A DNA stretch of 16,538 bases. It comes from Campylobacteraceae bacterium. GTDB taxonomy: Bacteria > Campylobacterota > Campylobacteria > Campylobacterales > Sulfurovaceae. The stretch spans positions 1 to 16,538 of the forward strand of contig JALSOO010000038.1 of the NCBI GenBank assembly GCA_026986355.1. Direction: 5' to 3'. The position numbers were made by a program, and so were the translations under genes. The notes under the pieces are model-generated. The model was not told the origin of the DNA, did not search any database, and was given only the letters and a program-made list of their open reading frames with translations. Shown in pieces: positions 6,592 to 14,155 of this stretch (its first letter is position 1; each line of letters begins with the position of its first letter).

Positions 6592-7623
6592 TTAATCCTC
6601 TAACTCTATCCACTTTTGAGCAATCCGAACAGAATTTGTCGCTGCACCTACTCTTACTTGGTCGGCAACACCCCAAATATGGAGAACATTTGGTTCAAAA
6701 ATATCTTTTCTAATTCGTCCAACATAAGTCTCATCTGTATCTGTTGCTGTCATTGGCATTGGATATTTATTGTTTTCTAAATCATCTACTAACACAACAT
6801 TTTCAAAATCTTTTAATACCTCTCTAACTTTTTCAACGGATATATCTACACCCTCTTTGAATCTTATAGTAATTGCTTCAGAGTGAGAACGTAATACAGG
6901 AACACGAACACAAGTAGCACTTACAGCAAAATTGCTATGCATAATCTTATTGGTCTCTAGTACCATCTTCATCTCCTCTTTGGTATATCCATTGGCTTGT
7001 GGAGTATCAATATGAGGGATAACATTTAGTGCAATTTGATGTGAAAATGCCTCTACTTTGGTCTCATCAAGTTTAAAGGCAAAGAAGTCTTGCATCTGAC
7101 GAACAAGCTCCTCCATTCCTGCTTTTCCTGCTCCTGATGTTGCTTGATAGGTGCTTACATCTACTCTTTTGATTCCATATAAATCATCAAGTGGTTTAAG
7201 AAGCTGAACCATCTGAATAGTCGAGCAGTTTGGATTGGCAATAATACCTGTATCCTCCCAAAGCTCAATATCCTCTGGATTTACCTCTGGTACAACCAAA
7301 GGTACTGCATCTACCATTCTAAAGTGTGAGGTATTATCAATAACCACAGCCCCACTCTCTACGGCATATTTTGCATATTTAGCAGAGATATTTCCTCCTG
7401 CAGAGAAGAACGCAATATCAATACCACGACCTTCAAATACTGTTTCGGTAAGCTCTTCAATTGTATAATTTTTACCATTGAATTCAACGATTGAACCTGC
7501 TGAATTGGCACTTGCCAATGGCAATAGTTTTCCTACTGGGAATTTAACCTCTTCTAATACTCTAAAAAGCTCTTCGCCCACAGCTCCACTTGCACCAACA
7601 ACAGCTACATTATACTGCTTCAC
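6592..7623 (-). CDS. asd: Aspartate-semialdehyde dehydrogenase
   Basis: NADPH-dependent enzyme that reduces aspartyl-4-phosphate to aspartate semialdehyde, the branch point to Lys/DAP, Thr and Met. The Rossmann motif VAVVGASGAVGEE is at residues 6-18, the catalytic Cys133 lies in NPNCSTIQMV and the active-site His247 in VLRSHSEA. The closing HIWGVADQVRVGAATNSVRIAQ is typical. I chose the GTG at 7623 (343 residues, opening VKQYNVAVVGASG) because AAGGA (minus strand, 7633-7629) sits five bases upstream and the family's N-terminus begins there. A GTG nine codons further out, at 7650, is in frame but has no ribosome-binding site. It is first in the operon with the YqhA-like gene and hemE. No clear promoter was recognised upstream. 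Confidence 0.95.
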   Translation of the reverse strand: MKQYNVAVVGASGAVGEELFRVLEEVKFPVGKLLPLASANSAGSIVEFNGKNYTIEELTETVFEGRGIDIAFFSAGGNISAKYAKYAVESGAVVIDNTSHFRMVDAVPLVVPEVNPEDIELWEDTGIIANPNCSTIQMVQLLKPLDDLYGIKRVDVSTYQATSGAGKAGMEELVRQMQDFFAFKLDETKVEAFSHQIALNVIPHIDTPQANGYTKEEMKMVLETNKIMHSNFAVSATCVRVPVLRSHSEAITIRFKEGVDISVEKVREVLKDFENVVLVDDLENNKYPMPMTATDTDETYVGRIRKDIFEPNVLHIWGVADQVRVGAATNSVRIAQKWIELED

Positions 7624-7744
7624 ATTTATCCTTTTCTTAAATAGTTTCACATATTTAAACGTTTATTTATCAATCTTATTTTAACAAAATGGCTGTGAGT
7701 ATTGGCTTTTTTAACCCGATTTAAAAGCTTTAAAAGAAGAGTGG

Positions 7745-7777
7745 TGTAAATTGTTTCAATTTCTAAAACAATTTACA
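7745..7777 (-). terminator. Probable terminator after the small secreted-protein gene
   Basis: TGTAAATTGTTT (7745-7756) is the exact reverse complement of AAACAATTTACA (7766-7777), a 12-bp stem with a 9-base loop. It lies 12 bases beyond the stop of the gene at 7789-8190. On the minus strand it is followed by a pyrimidine-rich ACCACTCTTCTTTT tail. It should insulate asd from upstream transcription. Confidence 0.6.
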
Positions 7778-7788
7778 TCTAAAAGAGA

Positions 7789-8190
7789 TTACGCACACTC
7801 AAAAGAGTCAGTCTCTGAATGATAAACAATATTTTTATGCTCTTTGCCACAAAAGAATTCAGAAGTTGGAAGAGTTATCTTTTTCATAATTTTTTTATCA
7901 ACATTATCAGGAGATACTATTAATTGAATCTTATCTCCATAATATCTCTCTTTTTCAGCAGGAGTCATAACATATTTTCTATGAGGAAGAATAATAGTCT
8001 CTACTCCATTTTTATCTTTTTTTATAAAAAATTTAAAAGAGTGCCTAAAGTTTTTAGCTTTTTTTACTCTTTTATTATTGCTTAAGTGAGATAAGTCAAC
8101 GATACAAACCCCATTTTTACATGTCATAGATGTTCCTGCAGATAGCCCCATAGTCAGTAGTGTTATTGTTGTAAAAATAGCTGTTTTCAT
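7789..8190 (-). CDS. Small secreted four-cysteine protein of unknown function
   Basis: 133 residues; I do not recognise the family. The N-terminus, a single Lys followed by a hydrophobic run to LSAGTS (about residues 4-21), looks like a Sec signal peptide with cleavage near Ala18. The mature part is short, basic and lysine-rich. It has one cysteine pair just after the signal (C24-KNGV-C29) and another near the C-terminus (C114 and C132), an arrangement suited to two periplasmic disulfides. No lipobox is present. A good AAGGAGAT ribosome-binding site about ten bases upstream supports the ATG and argues for a real gene. It stands alone between gyrA and asd, with a hairpin terminator after it and a possible extended -10 before it. 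Confidence 0.75.
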   Translation of the reverse strand: MKTAIFTTITLLTMGLSAGTSMTCKNGVCIVDLSHLSNNKRVKKAKNFRHSFKFFIKKDKNGVETIILPHRKYVMTPAEKERYYGDKIQLIVSPDNVDKKIMKKITLPTSEFFCGKEHKNIVYHSETDSFECA

Positions 8191-8219
8191 TTTTTCTTAT
8201 CTCCTTAAATGTGTTATTT

Positions 8220-8228
8220 TCTATAACA
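8220..8228 (-). promoter_or_regulatory. Candidate extended -10 for the small secreted-protein gene
   Basis: The minus strand reads TGT-TATAGA (8228-8220), a TGn-extended -10-like element about 30 bases before the ATG at 8190. No good -35 is visible. The surrounding 257-bp gap (8191-8447) is very AT-rich and otherwise holds only the gyrA-side hairpin. Confidence 0.35.
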
Positions 8229-8414
8229 ATTATGACAAAGATTAGAGAAAAAAACAATAGAAAAACAAAAAAATCTTTAAAAAAAACTAAATTTATACTA
8301 TTATTTCTAAAAATAAGGAGAAAGCTAAATAAAAAACAACATAATCTTTTTATGAAAATATATTTGATGTTGAATAATATTTATTATGTACGGAAACTAT
8401 TAAATATAGGGGTT

Positions 8415-8443
8415 TAGAGTGTGACTATTCATATCACACTCTA
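8415..8443. terminator. Hairpin just downstream of gyrA, probable terminator
   Basis: TAGAGTGTGA (8415-8424) pairs perfectly with TCACACTCTA (8434-8443) around a 9-base loop, beginning five bases beyond the gyrA stop. In the gyrA direction the sequence after it is AAACCCCTATATTT, without a classical U-run, so termination strength is uncertain. Confidence 0.55.
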
Positions 8444-8447
8444 TATC

Positions 8448-11400
8448 TTATTGCTCTGGAATAATATCTAAACCATCATTATTAACAATATCTGGCTTCT
8501 CTACCTCCTCTTTAGGACACTTTGCCATACTTACAACAATATCTGTTTTTTCAACATTAACTACTTTTACACCAGAGGTATTTCGTCCTGCTTTTCTTAT
8601 GGTCTGCATATCTACTCGTATCATTTTACCAATAGAAGTTAGACACATCATATCTTTATCATTCTCAACAAGTACCACTCCAACCACATCACCTGTCTTT
8701 TTACTAAGCTTCATGGAAATCACACCTTTACCTGCACGACTTTGTTCTCTGTACTCTGAAGCAGTGGTACGTTTTCCAATCCCTTTTTCACTTAACATAA
8801 GAAGTTCACTCTCTTCATTGTCAATGGTAGTAGCTCCACAGACAAAATCATCTTCTATTTTAAACTTAATAGCAGTAACTCCACGTGCTACTCGTCCTAT
8901 CTCTCGTGCATCTTCTACTTTAAAACGAATACATTGACCTTTTTTGGTCGTTATAAACAACCATTTTGTATTAGGCATTACAATTTTAGCTGTCACAATC
9001 GCATCATCTTCGTCTAAATTAATAGCTCGTACACCATTAGTTCTGATATTTGAATACTCTTGTAAATTGGTACGTTTGACGATACCATTTTTAGTAAAGA
9101 AGACCAACCCTTTATCTTCATGAAAATCAGTTGTTGGTATTATAGACATAATCTTCTCATCTTGTTTGAGGTTAATTAGATTTACAACTGCTTTACCTTT
9201 GGCTGTTCGGCTTCCTTCTGGGATTTTATATACCTTCAACCAATAGAGTTGACCCATGTCGGTTACAAACATCAAAGTATTATGTGTAGATGAGATAAAA
9301 AACTGCTCTATAAAATCATCATCATGGGTAGTAACGGCAATCTTACCTTTTCCACCTCTTTTTTGCTTCTCATACTGTTTTACAGGAACACGTTTGATAT
9401 ATCCTCTATGAGTAATGGTCACTACCATTGGCTCATTAGGAATTAAATCCTCTATATCTATATCATCATAATCATCAATGATTTCAGTTCTTCTTTTTGT
9501 TTTGAAATTTTCGGCTATCTCTTTTAACTCATCAGCAATAATTCCATTTAAAATCTCTTCACTTTTAAGTATAGATTCTAAATAGGCTATTAACGTATAA
9601 AGCTCGTTTAACTCATTTTCAATCTTTTCAACTTCAAGACCAGTTAATCGTCTTAGCTTCATCTCCAAAATAGCATGTGATTGATTTTCAGATAGAGAAA
9701 ATTTTCCCATTAAAGACTCTTTTGCTACTTGAATATCTTGACTCTCTTTGATAATTTTAATAACCTTATCAATATTATCAACTGCAATTTTAAGCCCTTC
9801 TAATATATGAGCTCTAGCTGTAGCTTTTTCAAGTTCAAATATAGTTCTTCTAATAATAACTGTTTTTCTATGTCTCAAAAAGAGTTCAAGAAGTTCACGT
9901 AGCTTAAATACCTTTGGCTCTTTATTGGTAATTGCCAACATAATAATCCCAAACGTTACCTGCATCTGTGTCTGTTTAAAGAGATTATTCAAAATAATAT
10001 CACTCATAGCATCACGCTTAAGCTCTATAACAATTCGCATACCATCACGGTCAGATTCATCTCTGATTTCAGAGATACCATCTATCTGTTTATCTCGTAC
10101 TAAATGGGCAATATTTTCAATTAGCCTAGATTTATTTACTTGATAAGGAAGTTCATCTACCACAATAACTTCTCTACTCTTCTTCTCTTCTATATGTGTT
10201 TTTGCACGTACTTTGATTCGTCCACGCCCTGTGGTATAGGCATCAGTAATACCTTTTTTACCAAATATAATACCACCTGTTGGAAAATCTGGACCTTTAA
10301 TGATATTGAGTATCTCACTATCCTCACACTCTGGATTCTCTATAATCAAAATCAATGCTTCCATAAGCTCATCTAAACGATGAGGAGGGATATTGGTAGC
10401 CATACCAACAGCAATACCACTTGAACCGTTTAAAAGTAGGTTAGGAACACGAGAAGGAAAAACATCTGGTTCAGTTAATGAGTCATCATAGTTTGCTGTA
10501 AAATCAACTGTATCTTTATCTATATCTCTTAGAAGCTCTTCAGATATTTTTGTCATACGAGCCTCTGTATATCTCATAGCTGCTGCGTTATCCCCATCAA
10601 CTGAACCGAAGTTTCCTTGACCATCAATCAAAGGTACTCTCATAGCAAAATCTTGAGCCATACGAACCAAAGCATCATATACAGCATTATCACCATGTGG
10701 GTGGTATTTACCTATGCAATTTGAAGAGATTACTCCGTTAACAAAAAACTCATGAACATCCTCAACTGTAAAGTCATAGGTTATCTCATCAGCAACCTCT
10801 TTAACCTCTTTTACTTTAAGAAATCTAATCTTGTTATCAACAATATATTTTAGCTGTTCATAAAGCTTACTATCTAAACGCCGTAACTTTTCTAAAATAT
10901 TTAAATCTTCAACGGTATCAGAGTATATTTTAATACTCTTAGATAACTCTTTAACATATCTTATTTTTGTACCATTTTTATACTTGATACCTAATCTAAA
11001 TTTTTCTCCATCTTCTGATTGATACCATCCTGCACCTATATGTTTTTCTGAAAAAGTATCAAATATTTTTTTTCCAAAAAATGGTAAATAACTGGTTAAA
11101 CTAGGAGAGTTTGATACTCTAAAAGATTCTAATTTATCTCTCTTTTGATTATTTAATAGATTTAACTTATTTTTAAAAAAGTAAGCATTTGAACCAGTAA
11201 AAGTTAGATTATAAGAGTTATGACGAGCAATAATATCTCTATCTTTAATATTATTAATATCCCCTTTTTCTGCAGATTGAACGATTGTAGAGACAACACC
11301 AAATCTATCAAAAATAAGAAGAGCTAATTTTTTTAAAAATTTATGAGAAATAGATGTTATTACTATCTCGTTTCTAGCATTTTTTCTAATAAAACCATCG

Positions 11401-12251
11401 CCATCAATAAATCCACTCAAAAAAGCCAATAAAGAGTCATTTGAAAAACTCATAATAGTTGAATTAATATCTATATTATGACTATATTTATTAGTTATAT
11501 TAAACTTTTCTAAAAATTCTTTTGATTTCTCTTTGTTAGATATTTTTAATATTTTTGTTGTTTTGCTCTCTTGAATATTATTATTAACATGGAAAGTCTC
11601 TTTAATATATTCTAGTACATTCTCTTCACTATTGGAAAAACAGAGATAATTTAAATTTCTATCTCTATCTATATTACCATCAGACATAAAAAGTCCTAAA
11701 GCATAAACTTCATCTTTGGAAAAGTTATCTTCTAAATCTAGTAATGATGGTTGCATTATTAAGTAATCATCAGTTGTTAAATCTTTAGACTCTTTAAATG
11801 AGTAGCTTAAATCTTCATTAAGAACTTTAAACCTATGTCCTCGTGTTACTCTATTTTCAAATATATTTGAACTACTAGAGACTTTTAATAGTGGCTGTTC
11901 AGGTTGATAAAATAACTCTGTTACATCTTTTAAGCCTTTTTGAGTATAGACTCTATCTCCCACATCTATATCTTCTATAGGAACAAGTCCTCTATTAGTT
12001 GAGACAAGAGAACCTGCTACTAAACAATCTCCTACAATTCTAGCCGATTTTTTATAAGGACTCTTATGGCTAATATTAAGGTCTCTCATAGCATATAATA
12101 TTCTTCTATGAACTGGTTTTAGTCCATCTCTAGCATCAGGCAAAGCCCTACCTACAATTACAGACATAGAGTAATCCAAATAGGAGGCTCTCATACTCTC
12201 TTCTATTTTTACCTCTTGTATATCTTGGTTCTCGTCAATCAAATCGCTCAT
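8448..12251 (-). CDS. gyrA: DNA gyrase subunit A, interrupted in frame by an intein
   Basis: Breakage-reunion subunit of gyrase (with GyrB), which introduces negative supercoils. The 1267-residue precursor contains a 436-residue intein (residues 76-511); removing it leaves 831 residues, normal for GyrA. The N-extein has MRASYLDYSMSVIVGRALPDARDGLKPVHRRILYAM-type core sequence (20-55). The C-extein resumes with CIGKYHPHGDNAVYDALVRMAQDF and holds the catalytic tyrosine in AAMRYTEAR (precursor Tyr561, spliced Tyr125). The GyrA-box QKRGGKG opens the beta-pinwheel C-terminal domain. Asn occupies the position of E. coli Ser83, as in Helicobacter. Since all gyrase in the cell depends on this gene, splicing must be efficient. 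The start is fixed by AAAGGGG five bases before the ATG. It lies 82 bp after the thioredoxin-like gene and appears to have its own promoter. Confidence 0.97.
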   Translation of the reverse strand: MSDLIDENQDIQEVKIEESMRASYLDYSMSVIVGRALPDARDGLKPVHRRILYAMRDLNISHKSPYKKSARIVGDCLVAGSLVSTNRGLVPIEDIDVGDRVYTQKGLKDVTELFYQPEQPLLKVSSSSNIFENRVTRGHRFKVLNEDLSYSFKESKDLTTDDYLIMQPSLLDLEDNFSKDEVYALGLFMSDGNIDRDRNLNYLCFSNSEENVLEYIKETFHVNNNIQESKTTKILKISNKEKSKEFLEKFNITNKYSHNIDINSTIMSFSNDSLLAFLSGFIDGDGFIRKNARNEIVITSISHKFLKKLALLIFDRFGVVSTIVQSAEKGDINNIKDRDIIARHNSYNLTFTGSNAYFFKNKLNLLNNQKRDKLESFRVSNSPSLTSYLPFFGKKIFDTFSEKHIGAGWYQSEDGEKFRLGIKYKNGTKIRYVKELSKSIKIYSDTVEDLNILEKLRRLDSKLYEQLKYIVDNKIRFLKVKEVKEVADEITYDFTVEDVHEFFVNGVISSNCIGKYHPHGDNAVYDALVRMAQDFAMRVPLIDGQGNFGSVDGDNAAAMRYTEARMTKISEELLRDIDKDTVDFTANYDDSLTEPDVFPSRVPNLLLNGSSGIAVGMATNIPPHRLDELMEALILIIENPECEDSEILNIIKGPDFPTGGIIFGKKGITDAYTTGRGRIKVRAKTHIEEKKSREVIVVDELPYQVNKSRLIENIAHLVRDKQIDGISEIRDESDRDGMRIVIELKRDAMSDIILNNLFKQTQMQVTFGIIMLAITNKEPKVFKLRELLELFLRHRKTVIIRRTIFELEKATARAHILEGLKIAVDNIDKVIKIIKESQDIQVAKESLMGKFSLSENQSHAILEMKLRRLTGLEVEKIENELNELYTLIAYLESILKSEEILNGIIADELKEIAENFKTKRRTEIIDDYDDIDIEDLIPNEPMVVTITHRGYIKRVPVKQYEKQKRGGKGKIAVTTHDDDFIEQFFISSTHNTLMFVTDMGQLYWLKVYKIPEGSRTAKGKAVVNLINLKQDEKIMSIIPTTDFHEDKGLVFFTKNGIVKRTNLQEYSNIRTNGVRAINLDEDDAIVTAKIVMPNTKWLFITTKKGQCIRFKVEDAREIGRVARGVTAIKFKIEDDFVCGATTIDNEESELLMLSEKGIGKRTTASEYREQSRAGKGVISMKLSKKTGDVVGVVLVENDKDMMCLTSIGKMIRVDMQTIRKAGRNTSGVKVVNVEKTDIVVSMAKCPKEEVEKPDIVNNDGLDIIPEQ
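10719..12026 (-). mobile_element. GyrA intein with LAGLIDADG homing endonuclease domain
   Basis: 436 residues, from Cys1 (codon 12026-12024) to Asn436 (codon 10721-10719), followed by extein Cys+1. Splicing blocks: A, CLVAGSLVSTNRGLVPIEDIDVGD-like opening (1-24); B, TRGH (61-64); F, YDFTVEDVHEFFVNG (417-431) with His425; G, VISSN (432-436). The penultimate residue is Ser435 instead of the usual His. Two endonuclease motifs are intact, ALGLFMSDG (109-117, Asp116) and LSGFIDGDG (203-211, Asp210), so homing may still be active. The insertion site, RIVGD^C, replaces the residue equivalent to E. coli Val73, just before the quinolone-resistance region; mycobacterial GyrA inteins sit instead at MRY^TEA. 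It is clearly more AT-rich than its host gene. Confidence 0.93.
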
Positions 12252-12296
12252 GAAACCCCTTTATTATATAATATTCTATGGTACAAATTAAGGCGT

Positions 12297-12302
12297 ATTA
12301 TA
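12297..12302 (-). promoter_or_regulatory. Candidate gyrA promoter -10
   Basis: A perfect TATAAT on the minus strand (12302-12297) would start transcription about 39 bases before the gyrA ATG. A second TATAAT at 12268-12263 is too close to the ribosome-binding site to be useful. The -35 region is only AT-rich. Confidence 0.5.
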
Positions 12303-12333
12303 ACCAAATAGCTCTTAAAATTATTATTTTATA

Positions 12334-12651
12334 TTATGTTGTTAACATATCATAGGGACGACTAAGTTTATCTCTAAGTTGATGTAGACTTACAGTTCTA
12401 CCCTCTCGTATAAACTCTCGTCCATCTAAAAAAATAATCATGGTTGGCATAGAAAAGACTTGAAAATAAGCAGATATTTCACGATTTTCTTCTGCATCTA
12501 AATAAATCTGCTTTATCTGTGGAAACTCTCTATCAAATAGCTCTTTGAACTTAGGTCTTAACGCATGACAAACATTACAGTTTTCACCTGAAAAATATAC
12601 CAATACCCCAATTTCTGCTCTGATTATCTTATTTAACTCTTCTAAACTCAT
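12334..12651 (-). CDS. Thioredoxin-like protein with a CNVC active site
   Basis: 105-residue single-domain thioredoxin fold, probably cytoplasmic since there is no signal peptide. LVYFSGENCNVCHALRPKF has the redox pair Cys25 and Cys28 at the expected end of strand 1. The cis-proline is Pro69 in FSMPT, and FLDGREFIREG is the usual final strand pair. The active site is NCNVC rather than WCGPC, so its redox potential and partners may differ from those of housekeeping thioredoxin. Its ATG overlaps the ribF stop as ATGA, making it the last gene of the fic - tlyA - ribF operon. The substrate is unknown. Confidence 0.85.
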   Translation of the reverse strand: MSLEELNKIIRAEIGVLVYFSGENCNVCHALRPKFKELFDREFPQIKQIYLDAEENREISAYFQVFSMPTMIIFLDGREFIREGRTVSLHQLRDKLSRPYDMLTT

Positions 12652-13451
12652 TTAGCTCTCCTCGCCTCTTCTATATCATTTTCTATCTGCTCTTTTAATT
12701 GCACTAAACTATCAAACTTTCTATTTTCTCGAATAAACTTAATAAATGCAATCTCAACAAATCCCGTAACTATACCAATATCTCTATCTAAAATATAACT
12801 CTCTATCGCAAATGAACCATCAGTTGTGACTCTATGACCCAAAAAAGTTACACTATTGAACCATACTTTATCAATCTTTGTCTTGGATAGATATACTCCA
12901 TTCTTTGGTAAAGAATAGTCATATACTTTTAGATTTAATGTAGGAACAAGCTCTTTTTTGCCTAAACCTTGACCAGCTATTATCTCTCCTGAAATAGTAA
13001 AATATCTACCCAAAAGCTCTCTTGCAATCTCAATCTCTCCTTGTGATAGATACTCTTTAATAGTTCGTGTATGAATAGATATATCTCTAACTTTTACCTC
13101 ATCTATAACGACTACTTCTCCATCAAAAAGCTCTTTTAGAAGTTTACTATCTCCCTCTTTTTTATATCCAAAGGCAAAATCATAACCTACTACTATCTTT
13201 TTAAGCTTTGGAAAATCCTCTTTTAGTTTACAAACAAACTCTTTAGCACTCAATAGATTTATATTCTCAAAATGGTAAAAAAAACAGGGTTTTTTAATAT
13301 AGAGTGAACGTCTATATCCTGCTGTCATAGAGCCTCTATTCCTCTCTATTATAACAACTGCTTCTACTTGGTCTATCAATACTCTATGTGCTTTATGTAC
13401 ACCATCAAATGAGCCTATCGCAATAGAGTCTATACTATTTGTTAATTGCAT
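12648..13451 (-). CDS. ribF: Bifunctional riboflavin kinase / FAD synthetase, short form
   Basis: Converts riboflavin to FMN and FMN to FAD. The N-terminal nucleotidyltransferase part has SIAIGSFDGVHKAHR (residues 9-23, in place of GNFDGVHLGHQ), VVGYDFAFGYKKEGD (87-101) and an IHTRTIKEYL segment (126-135). The C-terminal flavokinase has GEIIAGQGLGKKELVPTLNL, with the metal-binding PTxN at 170-173, and IESYILDRD with the likely catalytic Glu217. The closing IRENRKFDSLVQLKEQIENDI is typical. The 267 residues are shorter than in E. coli (about 313) but normal for this phylum. The ATG overlaps the end of tlyA by ten bases, with GGAAAAAG in front. Confidence 0.92.
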   Translation of the reverse strand: MQLTNSIDSIAIGSFDGVHKAHRVLIDQVEAVVIIERNRGSMTAGYRRSLYIKKPCFFYHFENINLLSAKEFVCKLKEDFPKLKKIVVGYDFAFGYKKEGDSKLLKELFDGEVVVIDEVKVRDISIHTRTIKEYLSQGEIEIARELLGRYFTISGEIIAGQGLGKKELVPTLNLKVYDYSLPKNGVYLSKTKIDKVWFNSVTFLGHRVTTDGSFAIESYILDRDIGIVTGFVEIAFIKFIRENRKFDSLVQLKEQIENDIEEARRAK

Positions 13452-14155
13452 CTTTTTCCAAAATGATAAATATACTCAATATTTCCAGATTTACCTGCTA
13501 ATTTAGAGGTTGTAGTGTAAAGCAGATTCCAAGATAACTCTTTTGCTCTTGACTCAAACCTCTCTTTGGCTCTCATAATCGCCTCTTGGTCAATAACCAC
13601 TCCTCTACTATCTCGTTTTACATCTCTACCTACTTCAAATTGAGGCTTAAAGAGTAAAATCATATCCATATTTGACAATCTATCTATATCCTCCATAATC
13701 TTTAAAATAGAGATAAAAGAGACATCACACGTAACAATCTCAAAACTCTTATCAGATTGAAATGCTCTAATATCAGTCTCTTCAAAAATATCTACTTTTG
13801 GATTATCTCTCAATGAGTAATGGAGTTGATTTGACCCTACATCAACAGCAGTAACAGACTCAACCCCATTTTCCAATAAAATCTGAACAAATCCACCCGT
13901 AGATGAACCTATATCTAAAGCCTCTTTATCTACTAAATCCATAGGATACTCATCGAAAAATAGCTCTAACTTTTTTGAAGCACGACTTACATAAAACTTC
14001 TCTCTATCTATATCAATAGCACTACTCTCATCGCACTTAGTTGATGGCTTTGCTTTTTTACCATCTACAAATACTTTTCCTCTCTTTATAGCATCTATAG
14101 CTCTATTTCGGCTCTCAAAGTAGTTTTTTTCTACTAGGTATTTATCTAATCTCAC
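13442..14155 (-). CDS. tlyA: TlyA-family rRNA 2'-O-methyltransferase (type I-like)
   Basis: Modifies ribosomal RNA cytidine ribose; short type I enzymes act on 23S C1920, longer type II enzymes also on 16S C1409. An S4 RNA-binding domain occupies about residues 1-58 (RLDKYLVEK...SRNRAIDAIKRGKVFVDG). RASKKL precedes an FtsJ-like Rossmann fold, with SAM-binding ALDIGSSTGGFVQ (79-91), VTCDVSFIS (near 140) and LLFKPQFEVGR (near 170). At 237 residues it is short, favouring type I as in Campylobacter. The start is GTG, overlapping the fic stop as GTGA, with GGAG a few bases upstream. In mycobacteria and Campylobacter, loss of TlyA lowers capreomycin sensitivity; that phenotype is family knowledge and is not shown here. 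Confidence 0.92.
   Translation of the reverse strand: MRLDKYLVEKNYFESRNRAIDAIKRGKVFVDGKKAKPSTKCDESSAIDIDREKFYVSRASKKLELFFDEYPMDLVDKEALDIGSSTGGFVQILLENGVESVTAVDVGSNQLHYSLRDNPKVDIFEETDIRAFQSDKSFEIVTCDVSFISILKIMEDIDRLSNMDMILLFKPQFEVGRDVKRDSRGVVIDQEAIMRAKERFESRAKELSWNLLYTTTSKLAGKSGNIEYIYHFGKRCN

Noticed and set aside
7624..7650. Nine-codon N-terminal extension of asd from the GTG at 7650
   Set aside because: No ribosome-binding site precedes it, whereas AAGGA sits five bases before the GTG at 7623, where the family's N-terminus begins.
8211..8417. Lysine-rich 68-codon plus-strand open frame between the secreted-protein gene and gyrA
   Set aside because: It starts with GTG, has no ribosome-binding site, lies in very AT-rich intergenic DNA over a minus-strand promoter candidate, and its low-complexity Lys/Asn/Leu composition is what random AT-rich sequence gives.
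8599..10376. Several plus-strand open frames opposite gyrA
   Set aside because: They are antisense to a certain gyrase coding sequence and show no recognisable domains or start signals.
12263..12268. TATAAT directly upstream of gyrA as the main promoter
   Set aside because: It would start transcription on or next to the ribosome-binding site, leaving almost no leader; the TATAAT at 12297-12302 is better placed.
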